Shown in pieces: positions 1-10,940 of a DNA stretch of 29,868 bases. Positions within the stretch are counted from its first letter, which is position 1; each line of letters begins with the position of its first letter. Source of the stretch: Mesotaenium endlicherianum (Eukaryota; Streptophyta; Zygnematophyceae; Zygnematales; Mesotaeniaceae). A program made the translations under genes and the position numbers. The stretch is taken from contig WELA01012227.1 of NCBI GenBank assembly GCA_009602735.1, forward strand, positions 305,270 to 335,137. The letters run 5' to 3'. A model generated the notes under the pieces. The model saw nothing but the letters and a program-made list of their open reading frames with translations. It did no database searches and was not told where the DNA came from.

Positions 1-57
1 GCGTGCGTGTTGTGTGTGACAAGTGGCAGCAGCAGGCAACAGGGGGAGGGCACTGAC

Positions 58-969
58 CTTGAGATTGATGTCAGAGATACCCGCCAAGTCACCTGCGTCA
101 GTCGTCAGGGCCGCCTTGAAGTCGTCGAAGCTCAAAGCGCTCGTCACTGCCACCTGGCACGCGCATAGAGGAGTGATAACATTCCGTGAGACGTACATTT
201 CGAACACACGACTCAAAATTTACGCAAATAAAGCCACGAAGAACGCTCAGAGTCCCCGGAAACTCCCCAGAGACTAAGAGAGTGCAAATGAAAGTGAGGC
301 CATGGCCATAAGGGGGCACCCCGTGTGAGTGGGCCATGCGCTTGTCTGCTCGCATCCTGGGTGACGGCTTAATATCCGACTTGTATTCTTTGATACAAAA
401 ACTAACTGGCATATCAATTCGAAAGACCCAGCAGTTGCAGTTGGACACAACGTGAGGAGCGGGGGAGCCGCACACAGGTGGCCTCGGCTGGCCTTGCGCA
501 TGGCCACAAGAGCACCCAAACTCTCCCATTGTAAGCTAATCTGCGGTCCACCCTCTTGCCCCCCGCTATTCCGTTCGAGTCACATAGCGCGTCGTCGGGG
601 GGCTGTGGCAAGCTGGCACAACCAGCAGAGTCGAGGAAAATGTATGTTGCAGCAAGGTGCTGAACATTTCCCTTTTCAAAAAAGGAAGAGCAGTGGCGCA
701 AGGAGAGCCCAATACTGCTTGCCCCCCCCCACCCCTCCCCTTTCCCCCCCTCCTCTCAGCACAGACACAGCCTCAGGCTGCCGCTCTCATGTTAGCTCAG
801 CCAAGATCTTAGGATGAAGTGGGGCATGAAGGGCGGCGCCAGCTGGTACCCATTGGAGGGCCCCATACACACAGGCCGAGACGGACACACAGGAGGGCCA
901 CAGGAGTACACAGGCGAGCAACGGCCGTCCCTCCCCCCCACCCTCCATCTCTCCCTTCCTCCCCCTCCA

Positions 970-1010
<41 letters not shown>

Positions 1011-3405
1011 CCTTCCACTCCTCCTCCCTCCCTCTTACTTTCTCTGCGTCTCACCTTGGCAGCTTTCACAGCGTCTTTGACCTTCGCCTTATCGTCGTGA
1101 TACTGCACCACAGCCAGCACACATACCCACACACACAGAGCACCCCAACAACCCACACCCGCATCCTTAAACCCACTCTGTGAAATAGCACCAGTGCACG
1201 CGCACGTACACTACATCAAGCGGGTGCGTGTGGCCTTTTTACGAAGTGGCCAAACACTACACACACACCTACTCGAACACACCCACAAATACACGCACAC
1301 TCGCACGTACGCACACACACACCTACACACACACAAAGGCACACACCTCCACGCACACAAACGCACATACCATGCACGCACGCACACACATGCACGCACG
1401 CATGCGCATATGCATACGCACTCACATCGCCTCAAAAAGACACACACACGCACATACGCGCACACAGGCACGCCTGACGCAACCCCTGCAGATGCACGAG
1501 AGGGCGCGCACCTGCTTCTCGAGCTCCTCCAGGGCGTCCTCAAAGAGGTCCTTGGGCGTGGAGCCCCCGGCGTTGGAGGCCACTGCCTGGTACGCCGGCT
1601 CCTCCTTCACCTGCCACATGGCATGCGAGCACACGCACACAACACACACACACACACGCGTACACACACACGCACAACACACACGCGCGCACAGGCACAA
1701 GCACACGCACACACACGCGCAGACATTGCCCAAGCAGGCAGCCCGCAGAGAGTGAGAATGGTGCAAACGCTTGAGCGCACACGCCTTGCTTGCTCACGCA
1801 CGTGCACTCGCACTGGCATTTGCACCAGTAGGACCCCACTGGCAGTAGCAGCGGGGTCCCTAGAAGACAGCCCAGTGGAAGAACGGAACGACGGTGTGAG
1901 CGCGCTCGCTTCCCCCCCACGCAGTGCTGAGCAGGAGGCAGGAGCAGGAGGCAGGAGACAGGAGCAGGAGCGTCAACGTCTCGCTTGCCAGCTCACAGCC
2001 CCCCCCCCCCGGCACACGGGCCAGGGCAAAAGAGTGAGAGAAAAGAGGGTGAGAGACGCACACGCAAGCGCGTGACGAATTCTCTTCACATCCAGCACAT
2101 GCCTGGACAGATGTGTTACATGATGACGTACAGAGCCCAACACATGCCTGGAAGACAACGTAAATAGGACGGCAATGGAGCTCCTCTACCCCCAGCAAGG
2201 CCCCCAAAACCAAGGCAGCGTCGAGGTGGTTAATAAGAGGGCGTCGCTGACGTGCGTCCCCCAAGCCCCGCCGCTAGTGCACAGTACTGGCATCGGTGGT
2301 CCCACCAAAGCCCTCGCAGACGGGAGAAAGGCAGGGCCAGCACAAAGTGAGAGGAGCCAGCGACATGCACGCCGCAGCGAGTATGGCAGCGGCGCACGTC
2401 TGCCCACGCGCACAGCCCAGGCCCTTGCGGACAAGGCGGGGAGCCGGGTTCCCCTTGGCTCAGGGGGCAGCCAGCTAGGGCTTTAGATCCGAAGGATGTA
2501 GGTTTCAAAATGCAATGTTGAGGAAAGGAGGGAGAGGAAGAGAGGAGAGGAAGAGAGGGAGACGAGAGGAGGAAAAAGGGAGAGCAAGAGAGGGAGAGAG
2601 AGGGAGAGGGAGAGGGAGGAAGAGGGAGAGAGGGAGAGAGGCCCAACCAACCTGTTCCACATAGTGGCGCCAGCGGGTCTTGGCCGTGAGCTCTCCCGAG
2701 GCCTTGTGCTCGTCCATGAGCTTGCGGAACGCGTCGCGGTTCTTGCGCTCCTTCCGCCTCACGGCTTCCTGGCGTCGATGCGCCCCCACCCCATCCCCAA
2801 AGAAGTCACATACACTCACACACAAACACACACACACATACACACGCAGAGAGATAGGAAATTGGAGCCAAATGAGTGAACAGTGATACATATTAAGTAG
2901 TTATATAGGGGTGCCTTGAAGGCCGCGTGTGCCAGGGGAGCGCCAGGTCTACGGTGCGGCGGCAGGCATTTTGCCTCAACATGCCTCGGTTTGCTTTGAA
3001 ACGTGAACACGTATGAGCAAGAATCTCTCAGCGATGGTCAAGCAGGGACAAGAAAACAGCAGGTCAATAGTGTAGAGCTGGAGGCAGCAGGAAGAGCTAC
3101 AAGCGCGCGACCGCGCGAGAGAGAAACAGAGAAAGGGGAAGCACGGCTAAAGCTCTACCAACGAGAGGACCAGACGTGGGAATGCATGCGCCCATGTCTG
3201 CCCGCCTGCCTGCCTGCCTGCCCGCACACGAGGTGGCATCACACGCCACGTGCCATCAAAGCCAGGTGGGGCCGTCAGACGCGGCTTTTAAACAGTCAGA
3301 TGTCGAGCCCCGGGGGAAAGGGAAGCAGAAAGCAGAGACCCTCCCACTCACCCGCTCCTGCTGCTTCTGCTCCTCCTCCTTCTTCTCCAGGTCCCGGATG
3401 TATTC
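58..3405 (-). CDS. PRP40: PRP40-type pre-mRNA-processing factor, internal FF-domain exons (partial at both ends)
   Basis: PRP40 proteins are U1 snRNP-associated splicing factors with N-terminal WW domains and several FF domains that bridge the 5' splice site and branch-point complexes in the nucleus. Five minus-strand exons are seen: 3405-3352, 2768-2652, 1610-1512, 1102-1055 and 153-58. All are phase 0 with GT-AG borders and together give 138 residues. The first starts [18 protein letters not shown]. The next two form a complete FF domain with [31 protein letters not shown] and the family signature [20 protein letters not shown]. The fourth carries [16 protein letters not shown], and the fifth starts the next FF domain with FDDFKAAL and ISDINLK. 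The order matches plant PRP40A/B. The 3' end runs off the window. The WW domains and first FF domains are not found upstream of 3405, where an opposite-strand gene begins, so the 5' part is missing or misassembled. Introns are 409-1041 bp and microsatellite-rich. Confidence 0.88.
973..1006. repeat. (CT)n microsatellite
   Basis: About 17 uninterrupted CT units in the PRP40 intron between exons 1102-1055 and 153-58. In the transcript sense the tract reads GA and lies about 50 nt downstream of the 5' splice site. Confidence 0.97.
1256..1470. repeat. Compound AC-rich simple repeat
   Basis: Long imperfect (AC)n/(ACGC)n tract in a PRP40 intron. It produces long spurious open frames on both strands rich in His/Thr or Cys/Val. 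Confidence 0.92.
1630..1725. repeat. (AC)n repeat adjoining a PRP40 3' splice site
   Basis: AC on the plus strand, hence GU in the PRP40 transcript. It lies directly upstream of the acceptor of exon 1610-1512. Confidence 0.92.
2521..2642. repeat. Purine-rich GA/GGGA tract
   Basis: About 120 bp almost entirely A and G on the plus strand with mirror-like GGGAGAGA units, so triplex-prone. In PRP40 sense it is a CU tract just inside the 5' end of the intron after exon 2768-2652. Confidence 0.9.
2808..2850. repeat. (CA)n repeat upstream of a PRP40 acceptor
   Basis: CACACA tract, reading GUGU in the PRP40 transcript, 40-80 nt upstream of the acceptor of exon 2768-2652. Confidence 0.9.
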
Positions 3406-3644
3406 CTGCCGCCCCCCACCAGGCCAGCCTCATCCTGCCGTCAGCACACGCCACGCACAAGCTGCATCCTACGGCCCGGACAGATTAAGGACAAGTTATA
3501 CGTGGGCAGACCTCAACCGTGCAGATGCAGAAGGAAGACAGACCCACACCAGCACTGCCCCTCTCTCCCTGGCCTGGAGAAAAGGGAGAGAGGGAGAGAG
3601 GGAAGGAGAGCCAGCACACCTCTCTCTCCCCGGAGGGGAGGAAG

Positions 3645-3648
<4 letters not shown>

Positions 3649-3684
<36 letters not shown>

Positions 3685-3703
3685 GAGAGAGAGAGAGAGA
3701 GAG
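3649..3703. repeat. (GA)n microsatellite
   Basis: About 27 GA units interrupted once by GT near 3681. It lies between the 5'-most PRP40 exon and the PPR-like exon, where both genes lose their 5' parts. Confidence 0.96.
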
Positions 3704-3859
3704 GAAGACGCACACGCACGCGCGCATGGATACAGGTGTACACATATCCACGTACCTCTCATGCCCGTACGTGCGCCCCGCTTATCGCTGAAATGCAGAA
3801 GACCGTGTAGCTCCCTCTGTCCTAAACCCCGAACCCTACCCGGTGAGTGCTGGCTGCAG

Positions 3860-4417
3860 GGGAGGCTGGACATCCTGGAGCACCTGGTGGAGCACATGCA
3901 CAGGCAGGGCCTGCCGCCCTCGACGCACATCTGCAGCTGCCTGGTGGCAGCCTATGTCAAGGTGGAGCTTCTCGACGAGGCAGCCGAGGCCCTGGGGGTC
4001 CTCGGCCGCCGCATGGCAGCCATGGCCATTAGAGCTACCAGGCCCGAGCCCGAGCTCAACAGCAGCCGCGCAGCCGATGCTTTGCCAGACGCCTCCCGTT
4101 CTGCTCATCCGGAGGCGGACTCCTTTGCTCCTAGTGAATCTCATGAGGCGCTTGGTGCTAGCGTAGGTCCGGGTGACGAAGGTGTAGGAGCTGCAGGCGT
4201 GGGAGAGACTGAGAGCACTGCCGAGCAGATAGAGGGGCTTCTCAGCGGGGCACTGGAAGGGAATCCGGAGGCCGTGGGAGAGTATTTGGAGAAGCTTTCT
4301 GCAGCAGTGGGCGAGCGAGAGGAAGGCTGGGCTCCCGAGTCGAGCCCTTGGGCCCAGCGAGTGCGCACGGAGTACGACAGGCGAAGGGAACCGGTGAGAC
4401 AAGCCGCATCGGCTTGA
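3860..4417 (+). CDS. PPR-like protein, 3'-terminal exon (5' part not found)
   Basis: This is a single plus-strand exon of 185 codons ending in TGA, preceded by a plausible acceptor (ctgcag at 3854-3859). Its first 55 or so residues resemble a pentatricopeptide repeat: ILEHLVEHMHRQGLPPS, then THICSCLVAAYVKVELLDEA and AEALGVLGRRM. This is the helix-turn-helix spacing of a 35-residue PPR unit. PPR proteins bind organellar RNA and act in plastid or mitochondrial transcript processing, but one repeat is too little to assign a target. The rest is Ser/Glu/Ala-rich and probably disordered, ending REPVRQAASA. The frame stays open upstream to 3176, but that stretch translates to repeat-derived low complexity (RERERE) and is unlikely to be coding. 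No upstream PPR exon was recognised on this strand, where PRP40 occupies the other strand. The family call is tentative; a different helical-repeat protein is possible. Confidence 0.5.
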   Translation, partial: GRLDILEHLVEHMHRQGLPPSTHICSCLVAAYVKVELLDEAAEALGVLGRRMAAMAIRATRPEPELNSSRAADALPDASRSAHPEADSFAPSESHEALGASVGPGDEGVGAAGVGETESTAEQIEGLLSGALEGNPEAVGEYLEKLSAAVGEREEGWAPESSPWAQRVRTEYDRRREPVRQAASA

Positions 4418-5621
4418 ACGTTAATGTTTTGTAGCAGGTCCCTTCCAATATGGTTTGTGTGTATGGTTGTGTGTTGTGCGCCAATGTTTGTGTCGGCACA
4501 AACTGGTAACCAATTCATCCTTCCAAGCTTCACGGGCGCGGCAAGTCAAGGTGTCTGATTTGTTTGCTACACGTCGGCAAAGACCATTCATGACTATTTG
4601 TGAACTTGGGCATGGGTCAAGATGCCAAAAAATGTGCATGTGGTTAGTTGTTGCCAATTGGGGAAGTGCAATTTGGGTGCAAAGCAAGCATGTATTTGTC
4701 CACACTTAGAGTGGAACTCAAAAGATAACGTTCTAGAGCACTTTCATTCCTATTTTAGTAGCATACACAAATTAGCAACAAGGGGCAACTGGCTTTCCCC
4801 CTGGCCCTGTGTCTCATCTCAATAATGGCTCTAATAGCCCTCTTCTTTGTCATATAACACGACAAAAAGTTGAAATCTTGCTTTAATTTTCTTTGATCCT
4901 TACAATATGCATTCGCATGGCGTATGCCTCATACGTCCACCAAACTCTTCCATACAATCTTCTACATAAATGTGTGATATCTGCGGAATCATACTGTTCC
5001 GCCTCAGCTATTGCTGGATTCAGTAGACATCAAAGTGAGGATAAAAAAGGGAAACTAAAATGAAACATCCCCCGTACGCACATTAGTGATGCGCATACCC
5101 CGTAGAGCATTGAGACCCCACTGCAAGGAATCTGGATACCTGATACCCTAGAACCTGCTCGTGCTCATGCCGACCATTCCCTGACCGTACAGGCGACGTT
5201 GCACGTCGCAGCTGATTGTAACGCAATGAAGGACTACGTGGTCTTTCGCACGCAGCTTGGTCTGTTGCCCGTTGCCAGCGTTCATGTCATCTGTACTTGG
5301 TTAGGTCGACGGAAATCTACTTTCCATTTCATCTCATTCTTGCTGCATTCTTTTCATGAGCTACCTCGCCGCCATAGCACAGCACATATTTAGTTTTTCG
5401 CAGTAGATACTTTGCTCGTGGCAGCTTTTACAAGAAATTGCTTGTTTGAAGCGCATCTCCATCCACTCCAGCTGACTTTAAATTTCCGTGGACATTTAGC
5501 AACGTAGACCCGCCGATGTTTTAACTGGGTGGTTGTGTAGAGTACAAATAAATCTAAGGAGTTTATCAACAACCTGTCTGCCATGCTTTGCACGCACAAT
5601 TTTAATTGTTGTTGATGAAGC
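4418..5621. other. Intergenic: PPR-like 3' flank and C3H 5' flank
   Basis: This 1.2 kb stretch has no recognisable coding exon on either strand. Only short ORFs (under 100 codons, no family signal) are present. Composition is AT-richer than the exons. The right end, just before the in-frame TGA at 5616 and ATG at 5622, must contain the C3H promoter and 5' UTR, but no convincing TATA box or other element stands out. Confidence 0.6.
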
Positions 5622-8600
5622 ATGGTAGCTATGGCACAATCTTATACCTCGCTACAAGGAGGAATGGTTGTTGGGGACCCCTCACTCTCTCTGAAAGTAC
5701 TTGAACAGAAGCTACTAAAGAGAGCCAAGTTGAAGAAGGTTACTTGGGCGACGGACGACAAGTTACGGCAGGTTAGCAACATGTGAAATATCGGATTCGC
5801 TTTAACTCATCAAAATACCTACAAAGTCTAGTTTTGGTGATGCGCGTGTTGTCAAGGTGCCACCAGAACTCTGTGAAACATGAAAGGGCAGCTTCGGACA
5901 CCAATGTCGGAGTGGAAGATGAAGCGAGCAACGAAGGAAAAGTGGTGTTGTGTTGCCACTTAAAACTGGGAGAAAGAATAAGCTTTAGAATCAGCCCTGC
6001 ATATTTTATTTGGTACTTCACGGTTCGGCGTGTGAATGCTGATTGGTTTTAGTAGTTATTCCAAGGTATGTAAGTAATTGAACTGTCACCCTCTGTATTA
6101 AGTTGTGTTTCGGCAAACTAAGTATGCAGTCTTGGCTTTGAAAGCGCAAAAATGGTAATGAAGCCCGGGAAGTATAAATATATCCAAGGTTATTGCATCA
6201 GGGACACGGTGAAAACAAAAGCGTGCTACGAAGCTCGAAGCTGGATATGGAATTTGGCCAATACCAAATCATATTCACAACGTAACCCACGTGTGATTAG
6301 TTGTTTGTCATTAGTCGTAGTGCTTAATGTGACATGCAGTATGTCCACTCTTTTAGGGCCTGGCGCTTCTTCTGTCTAGAAAAGTTGGGAGAAACTTCTT
6401 AACTTGTGACAAGATAGCAGCATCTCTCTGCTTCCTTTATTGACTCAATCACTTGTTTCTCAAAAATCTTACTGCACAGCTTGAACTAAGCAACTCCTGC
6501 CTTAAGCCAACTCCTCACACCTGAGAAAGGCGAGTAATGAGTACTACTTGCTTGCTTGTTCCAGATACGACTTTTTAGTTCAGAAGACTCCCCATCCCTG
6601 GCAGGCAACAGCCAACAAGACAGCAATCTCAAAGAGAGGGACAAGGCACTAGGCATGCCAGACTTACCGCCCGGTTTTGGGCCTGGCAAGTCTAAGCGAG
6701 TGAGGACTGACTCAGCAGCAGTCAATGCTGTGGTGGCTCAGATTCCATGGAGGAAGCCCGACTTGGTATTCTCTCCAGCCTTCACATACTACGCATGCAA
6801 CTTTGAGGTTTTGCAGGGGTTGAGGAGACTGCAGCTCGTCCCTCAGAAGATTCTCGGAACAGCTTGGAGTCGTTATACTAGTACTAGCAAGACTTGCTTG
6901 TATAACAAGACAACACATGTACTGGGTTCTGCAATTGGGGTAACCAAATCAATGTCAAATGTCGAGGTTTGCTGCTGCTCGATGGACGCAGTGATTGCAC
7001 CACTCCATGCAGCTGGCGCCGGCATTGCAGGGAGCTCTCCTTTCTGTCATTTTCTGGGTTTAAGTGAGCAAGAAGGGGGTGTATCAGCACAAAAAAAGCG
7101 TCATGTCCAACTACTGCAGAAAGATATTTGCAGCAAATCCTGGCTCCCATGTTTCGGCTACGCAGACACCTGATCCTGCATCAAAAGGTTGGAACAGGCA
7201 TGGATCCTCCACTGAGCAGGAATGACGCTGTGTGACCTCACACGAAATTGTCCTTCCTCAAGAGAGCAATGCCAACCGTCACTCTCCTGCAATAGTAGTT
7301 TCCTAGTTGCTCGTGTTAGTGCTGTTATAACTAGATACACTCAATCTGACGTCATGTGTCGTCTGTTGATGCCACGTGTCAACTGCTGTGTTACCTGTGC
7401 AGTTCCAGTTGAACCCCGAGTGGCAAGTAGTGGCAGGGGGGGAGAGCCAGGAGATAGCCACTCAGCAGCAGCGCGAGAAGAGGGCGCTGGAAGCCATTTA
7501 CCCTTACGCTGCTGCAGTTCCTGACAGGTACACCTGTCATGCCCCAGCGGCTTCTAGCACAGGCCCTCCTGCTGGGAGCTTGTCTGGTGCCCCTTGAGAC
7601 GGAAGGTCTGCAAGATCCGAAGTAGGAGAGTAATGTGCATCTCAGTAACACGTCCTCAGATGCCTGTGAGTAATGCAGGCGTGAGCGCAGCGTGCAAGCG
7701 AGCGTTGAGTGAGTAGGCAGTGGTCGGCCTACCACCTACCTACCTTCCGCCGCGGGCAATTCTAGCTGTGCATTGCATACATCTCAACCAGAGCAAACGA
7801 TGGGAGCCGCTGGGCAAAGGAAGCGAGCCCTCTGCGTTTCGAGGAGGAGAGAGAGAGCAGATGAGACGGCTAGAAGGGTATACACCAGCCTGCGCAGTCG
7901 GGAGCTGGTGCAGAATGTGTGTGTGAGCATACTGAGCACGGGGGGCCCTCTGTTGCGCGAGCGTGAGTGGTGCGGACAAACGCATGTACCTCGCAAACCC
8001 TGGCCTCCAACACCTCTTTGAGCTTGCGACGTGGGTGCAGCCAGCAAGCGCTGTGCTCAATGTTCTAAGCTGTGATGCCACCTGTGTCGCTTGCTGCATG
8101 GTGCGAGCTCCTGCCGCTGCTGCAGCCCCGCCGAGCCCCAGGACCCGCAGGAGCCCTTCAACGACGATCTGACACCTGTCATCCCGCTGCTGCCCACGGA
8201 GGACGACGAGATGCTGGATGCTGACGAGGAGGACGGCGACGACGGGAAGGAGCCCTCGGGCGCAGCGGGCGCCTCCGCCTCGGAGGCGCACGAGCAGCCC
8301 GGCCACCCGCAACCTGGTAAAGCCGCACCCTTCTGAGACTGACACTAGCGCTGACTGACGGCTCGGCTGACGCTCCTTCAGAGCTGCTGGATGGATACAA
8401 GAGTTGCTCTGACTTCTCGTCCCAGTGCGTCTACCGTCGCCTTGCGTTGCTGTCGTGCGTCGAGTGCCTCCTCTATCGCACCCTGAATTGTATGGGTCGC
8501 CTTTGCCTGGTCTGAGTAAGCCTTGTGATCTGCTTACGATGTATGGGGGAGGAGCTTCCGATGCGTGCACAGCAGCAGGCTTGGCAAGGCCCTCTGGAGC

Positions 8601-10940
8601 TTCGTACCCCCGTCCCATTCCCCCGCCCCCACCCTCCTTTCTCTGGCTGCTCAATGCGCGCCTCCCAAAAAAGTTGGTGCTGTCTGCTCCGTAGGCTGCC
8701 TCCTGGCTGCTTTCTGCCGTTTTGGGAGACACATCTTGCGCACGCGCTGCCCTAGGCTCACCTGGAGTCTTGCAGCAGGAGAATGCGGAAGCTTGTGTCA
8801 TGTGATCTGGGAGCCCCTCTGCCTTTCTGCTGCGCGTAGCCCTGTCTGTCTGTGGTGCAAGGCCGCAGACTGTGCTACCAATCTTTTCGTGCTCTGCCAG
8901 AAGGCTGCCCCATAGAAGAGCTGACGTACCCAAGGCCAGCGGAGGTTCTCAACTGTCAGGACCGGCGTAGGAAATCCTTGTGCCGGGCCTCACCCCGAGA
9001 GGTGTGGCTTTCGTTGCGCCCCCACTGGATTGACATTGGACGGCTTCAAGGCGCCACATGGAAACTGTTGACTTCGTCGTCAAAGACCTCATGCTGATTG
9101 ACACATGGCGTGTATCCATGCAGCGGAGGATGATGCCACTCAGGGCCACTACCTGCACGCCAGGCCAGGGCCGTCCATTCTGAAGAAGGACGACGACCGA
9201 GCGCAGCAGGCGGCGGCGCCGCCTCCTGCGTCATCGTTGATGCAACACGCGCTGCCTGGGATGCCAGCTAGCAAGGGCCTGCCGCCTCCCCAGGTGCAAG
9301 CCGCGCACATGGCGGCAGCAAGCGGGACACCGCCAGCCAACCACCCTCTTGCGGGCCTGTCATACGCAGGCGCCACGGGGCCTGGTCCCGGGGCCGGCCC
9401 TGGTCAACTTAGTCAACCCGGTCAACCTAGTCATCAGATGTACTCGAGGGGCCCCGGCCCTGCTCAGCCCCCCCAGGTCAATGCGCCCCCCCCTCCTTCG
9501 GCTGGTGGCGGGTTGAAACTGCCCTCCCCCCTAGATGCTGACCCGGATGTAGCTGCCGCCGCTGCCGCGGCATTCGCCGCGCTGAGCAGCAACGGCAGTA
9601 TCGACTCGCAGCTGCTGGTGCAGATTCTGAACGATCCCCAGATGGTGGCCAGCCTCATGGCCAAGCAGTCGTCCAACGGGGGGCCCCCACTCCCCGCCCC
9701 CCTTACCTCCTCCTCCTCCTCCTCCGCTGCTGCCGCCTTGCAATCCCAGGCACCCCAGCCCCATTCCCAGCCCCAGTCTCAGTTGCAGGCGGCTCAGGGG
9801 CCATACTTAGCTGCACAGGGAGGTAACCAGGGGCATGGGGTGGGGGACCCTGGCCAAACTGGCCCTCAGCATGCCGGCGGAGCTGGAGCACGCGTGCCCC
9901 CCTCGCCTTACCGGGGGGGGGCGGGGCCGGGGCCGCAGCCGCAGCCGCAGCCGCAGCCGTATCAGCACGCACAGGCGCCGCAACAGCAAGGGCAGCAGCA
10001 GCAGCATCAACAACAACAGGCGCGGCAGGGTCACCAAGGGCCGCCGCCGCCACCCGCGTCATCCACACCCCCGCCGCATCCTCACCATCCTCCTCCTTAT
10101 GAGGCGCACCAGCTGCGGCCAGCGGGGGGCGGGCCTCCCCTCGGGAGCCCTCCTGGCGGGTTTCCTGCGGGCCTGCCGCCGCCTGGTCCTGGCAGGATGC
10201 CCGTGCCCAATGGGGCCCCGCCACCTCACCATGCCGGCCCTCTTCCCCCTCCCATGTACGACCACCACATGAGGTTTCCCCCTCAGTCAGAGCCTCCAGG
10301 CCAAAGCAACAGACCCCCTCCCCACATGCAAGACTACGGTGCGCCGAGACCCCCGCCCCCCCTGCAGCAGCCGCCTCCCAGACGAGGCCCCCCCGAAGTT
10401 GCAGACCACGCCAGTCCAGAGCAACACCTGAAGCACTTGATTGAAATTGCCAACAGGGCTACAGGGCAGGCGCCCCTCCCCCCCAGCCAAGGCCAGCCAC
10501 CAGCGCCGCCGCAGCACTCGCAGCAGCCGCCGCCGCCTCCCTTCCGGGAGTATCGGCCGCCTCCTGGAGGGGACCACCACCCATGGCCGCCGCGGCCTAT
10601 GGAGCGCGGCGCGCCGGGCCCGCCTCCGGCGATGCGCATGCTGCCTCCTCCGCAGGCGGGCAGAGGCCGGGGCGGCCACGGCGAGAGAGGCCCTATGGAA
10701 AACGGGCGCCACTTTCCGGAACATGGGCGGAGGCCCGAGTATAGGGAGCCGCCGCAGGAGGGGGGCGGAGGCGGCTGGGGTGGGCGACCTAGGAGAGTGT
10801 GTGCGTTCTATAACACTGAAGTAGGATGCAAGAATGGAGCGAAGTGCCCGTTTGTGCATGAAACGTCCAACGGGCCGAGCTCCGGTCACGGGCCTCATGC
10901 TGGTAGGGGAGTCAAGAGGCCTTATATGGAAGGGAGGTAG
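5622..10940 (+). CDS. Single CCCH zinc-finger protein, plant C3H6/C3H30-like, five exons, complete
   Basis: Exons are 5622-5771, 6565-6765, 7403-7527, 8126-8316 and 9121-10940, with matching phases (0, 0, 2, 1) and GT-AG introns, giving 828 aa. The start is the first ATG after an in-frame TGA at 5616; in-frame ATGs also lie at 5631 and 5664. Blocks match the plant C3H6/C3H30 family in order: KKVTWATDDKLRQ joined to IRLFSSEDSPS; a LPPGF motif; LNPEWQVVAGGESQE and REKRALEAIYP; acidic LTPVIPLLPTEDDE; an alanine-rich helix and IDSQLLVQILNDPQMVASLM; then a long Pro/Gln-rich disordered region. One C-x8-C-x5-C-x3-H finger (CAFYNTEVGCKNGAKCPFVH, codons 10800-10859) lies near the C-terminus, followed by a basic tail (GRGVKRPYMEGR). 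A single CCCH finger suggests RNA or nucleic-acid binding and a nuclear role; the precise function of this family is not clear. The last exon holds about 73% of the protein. Exons 4 and 5 carry GC-rich codon use. Confidence 0.85.

Noticed and set aside
1194..2075. 293-codon plus-strand frame rich in His/Thr (HTHTHT)
   Set aside because: It is a translation of the AC microsatellite. Real PRP40 exons lie on the other strand in the same interval.
8382..8424. Possible extra 43-nt C3H exon (LLDGYKSCSDFSS) between cag and gtgcgt
   Set aside because: Its end phase (2) does not match exon 5 at 9121, whereas joining 8316 directly to 9121 keeps the frame. It could only be real with another unseen exon.
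7740..8933. 397-codon open frame on the minus strand
   Set aside because: It overlaps C3H exon 4 in antisense and flanking introns, has no recognisable family and no coherent domain pattern. GC-rich antisense frames stay open by composition.
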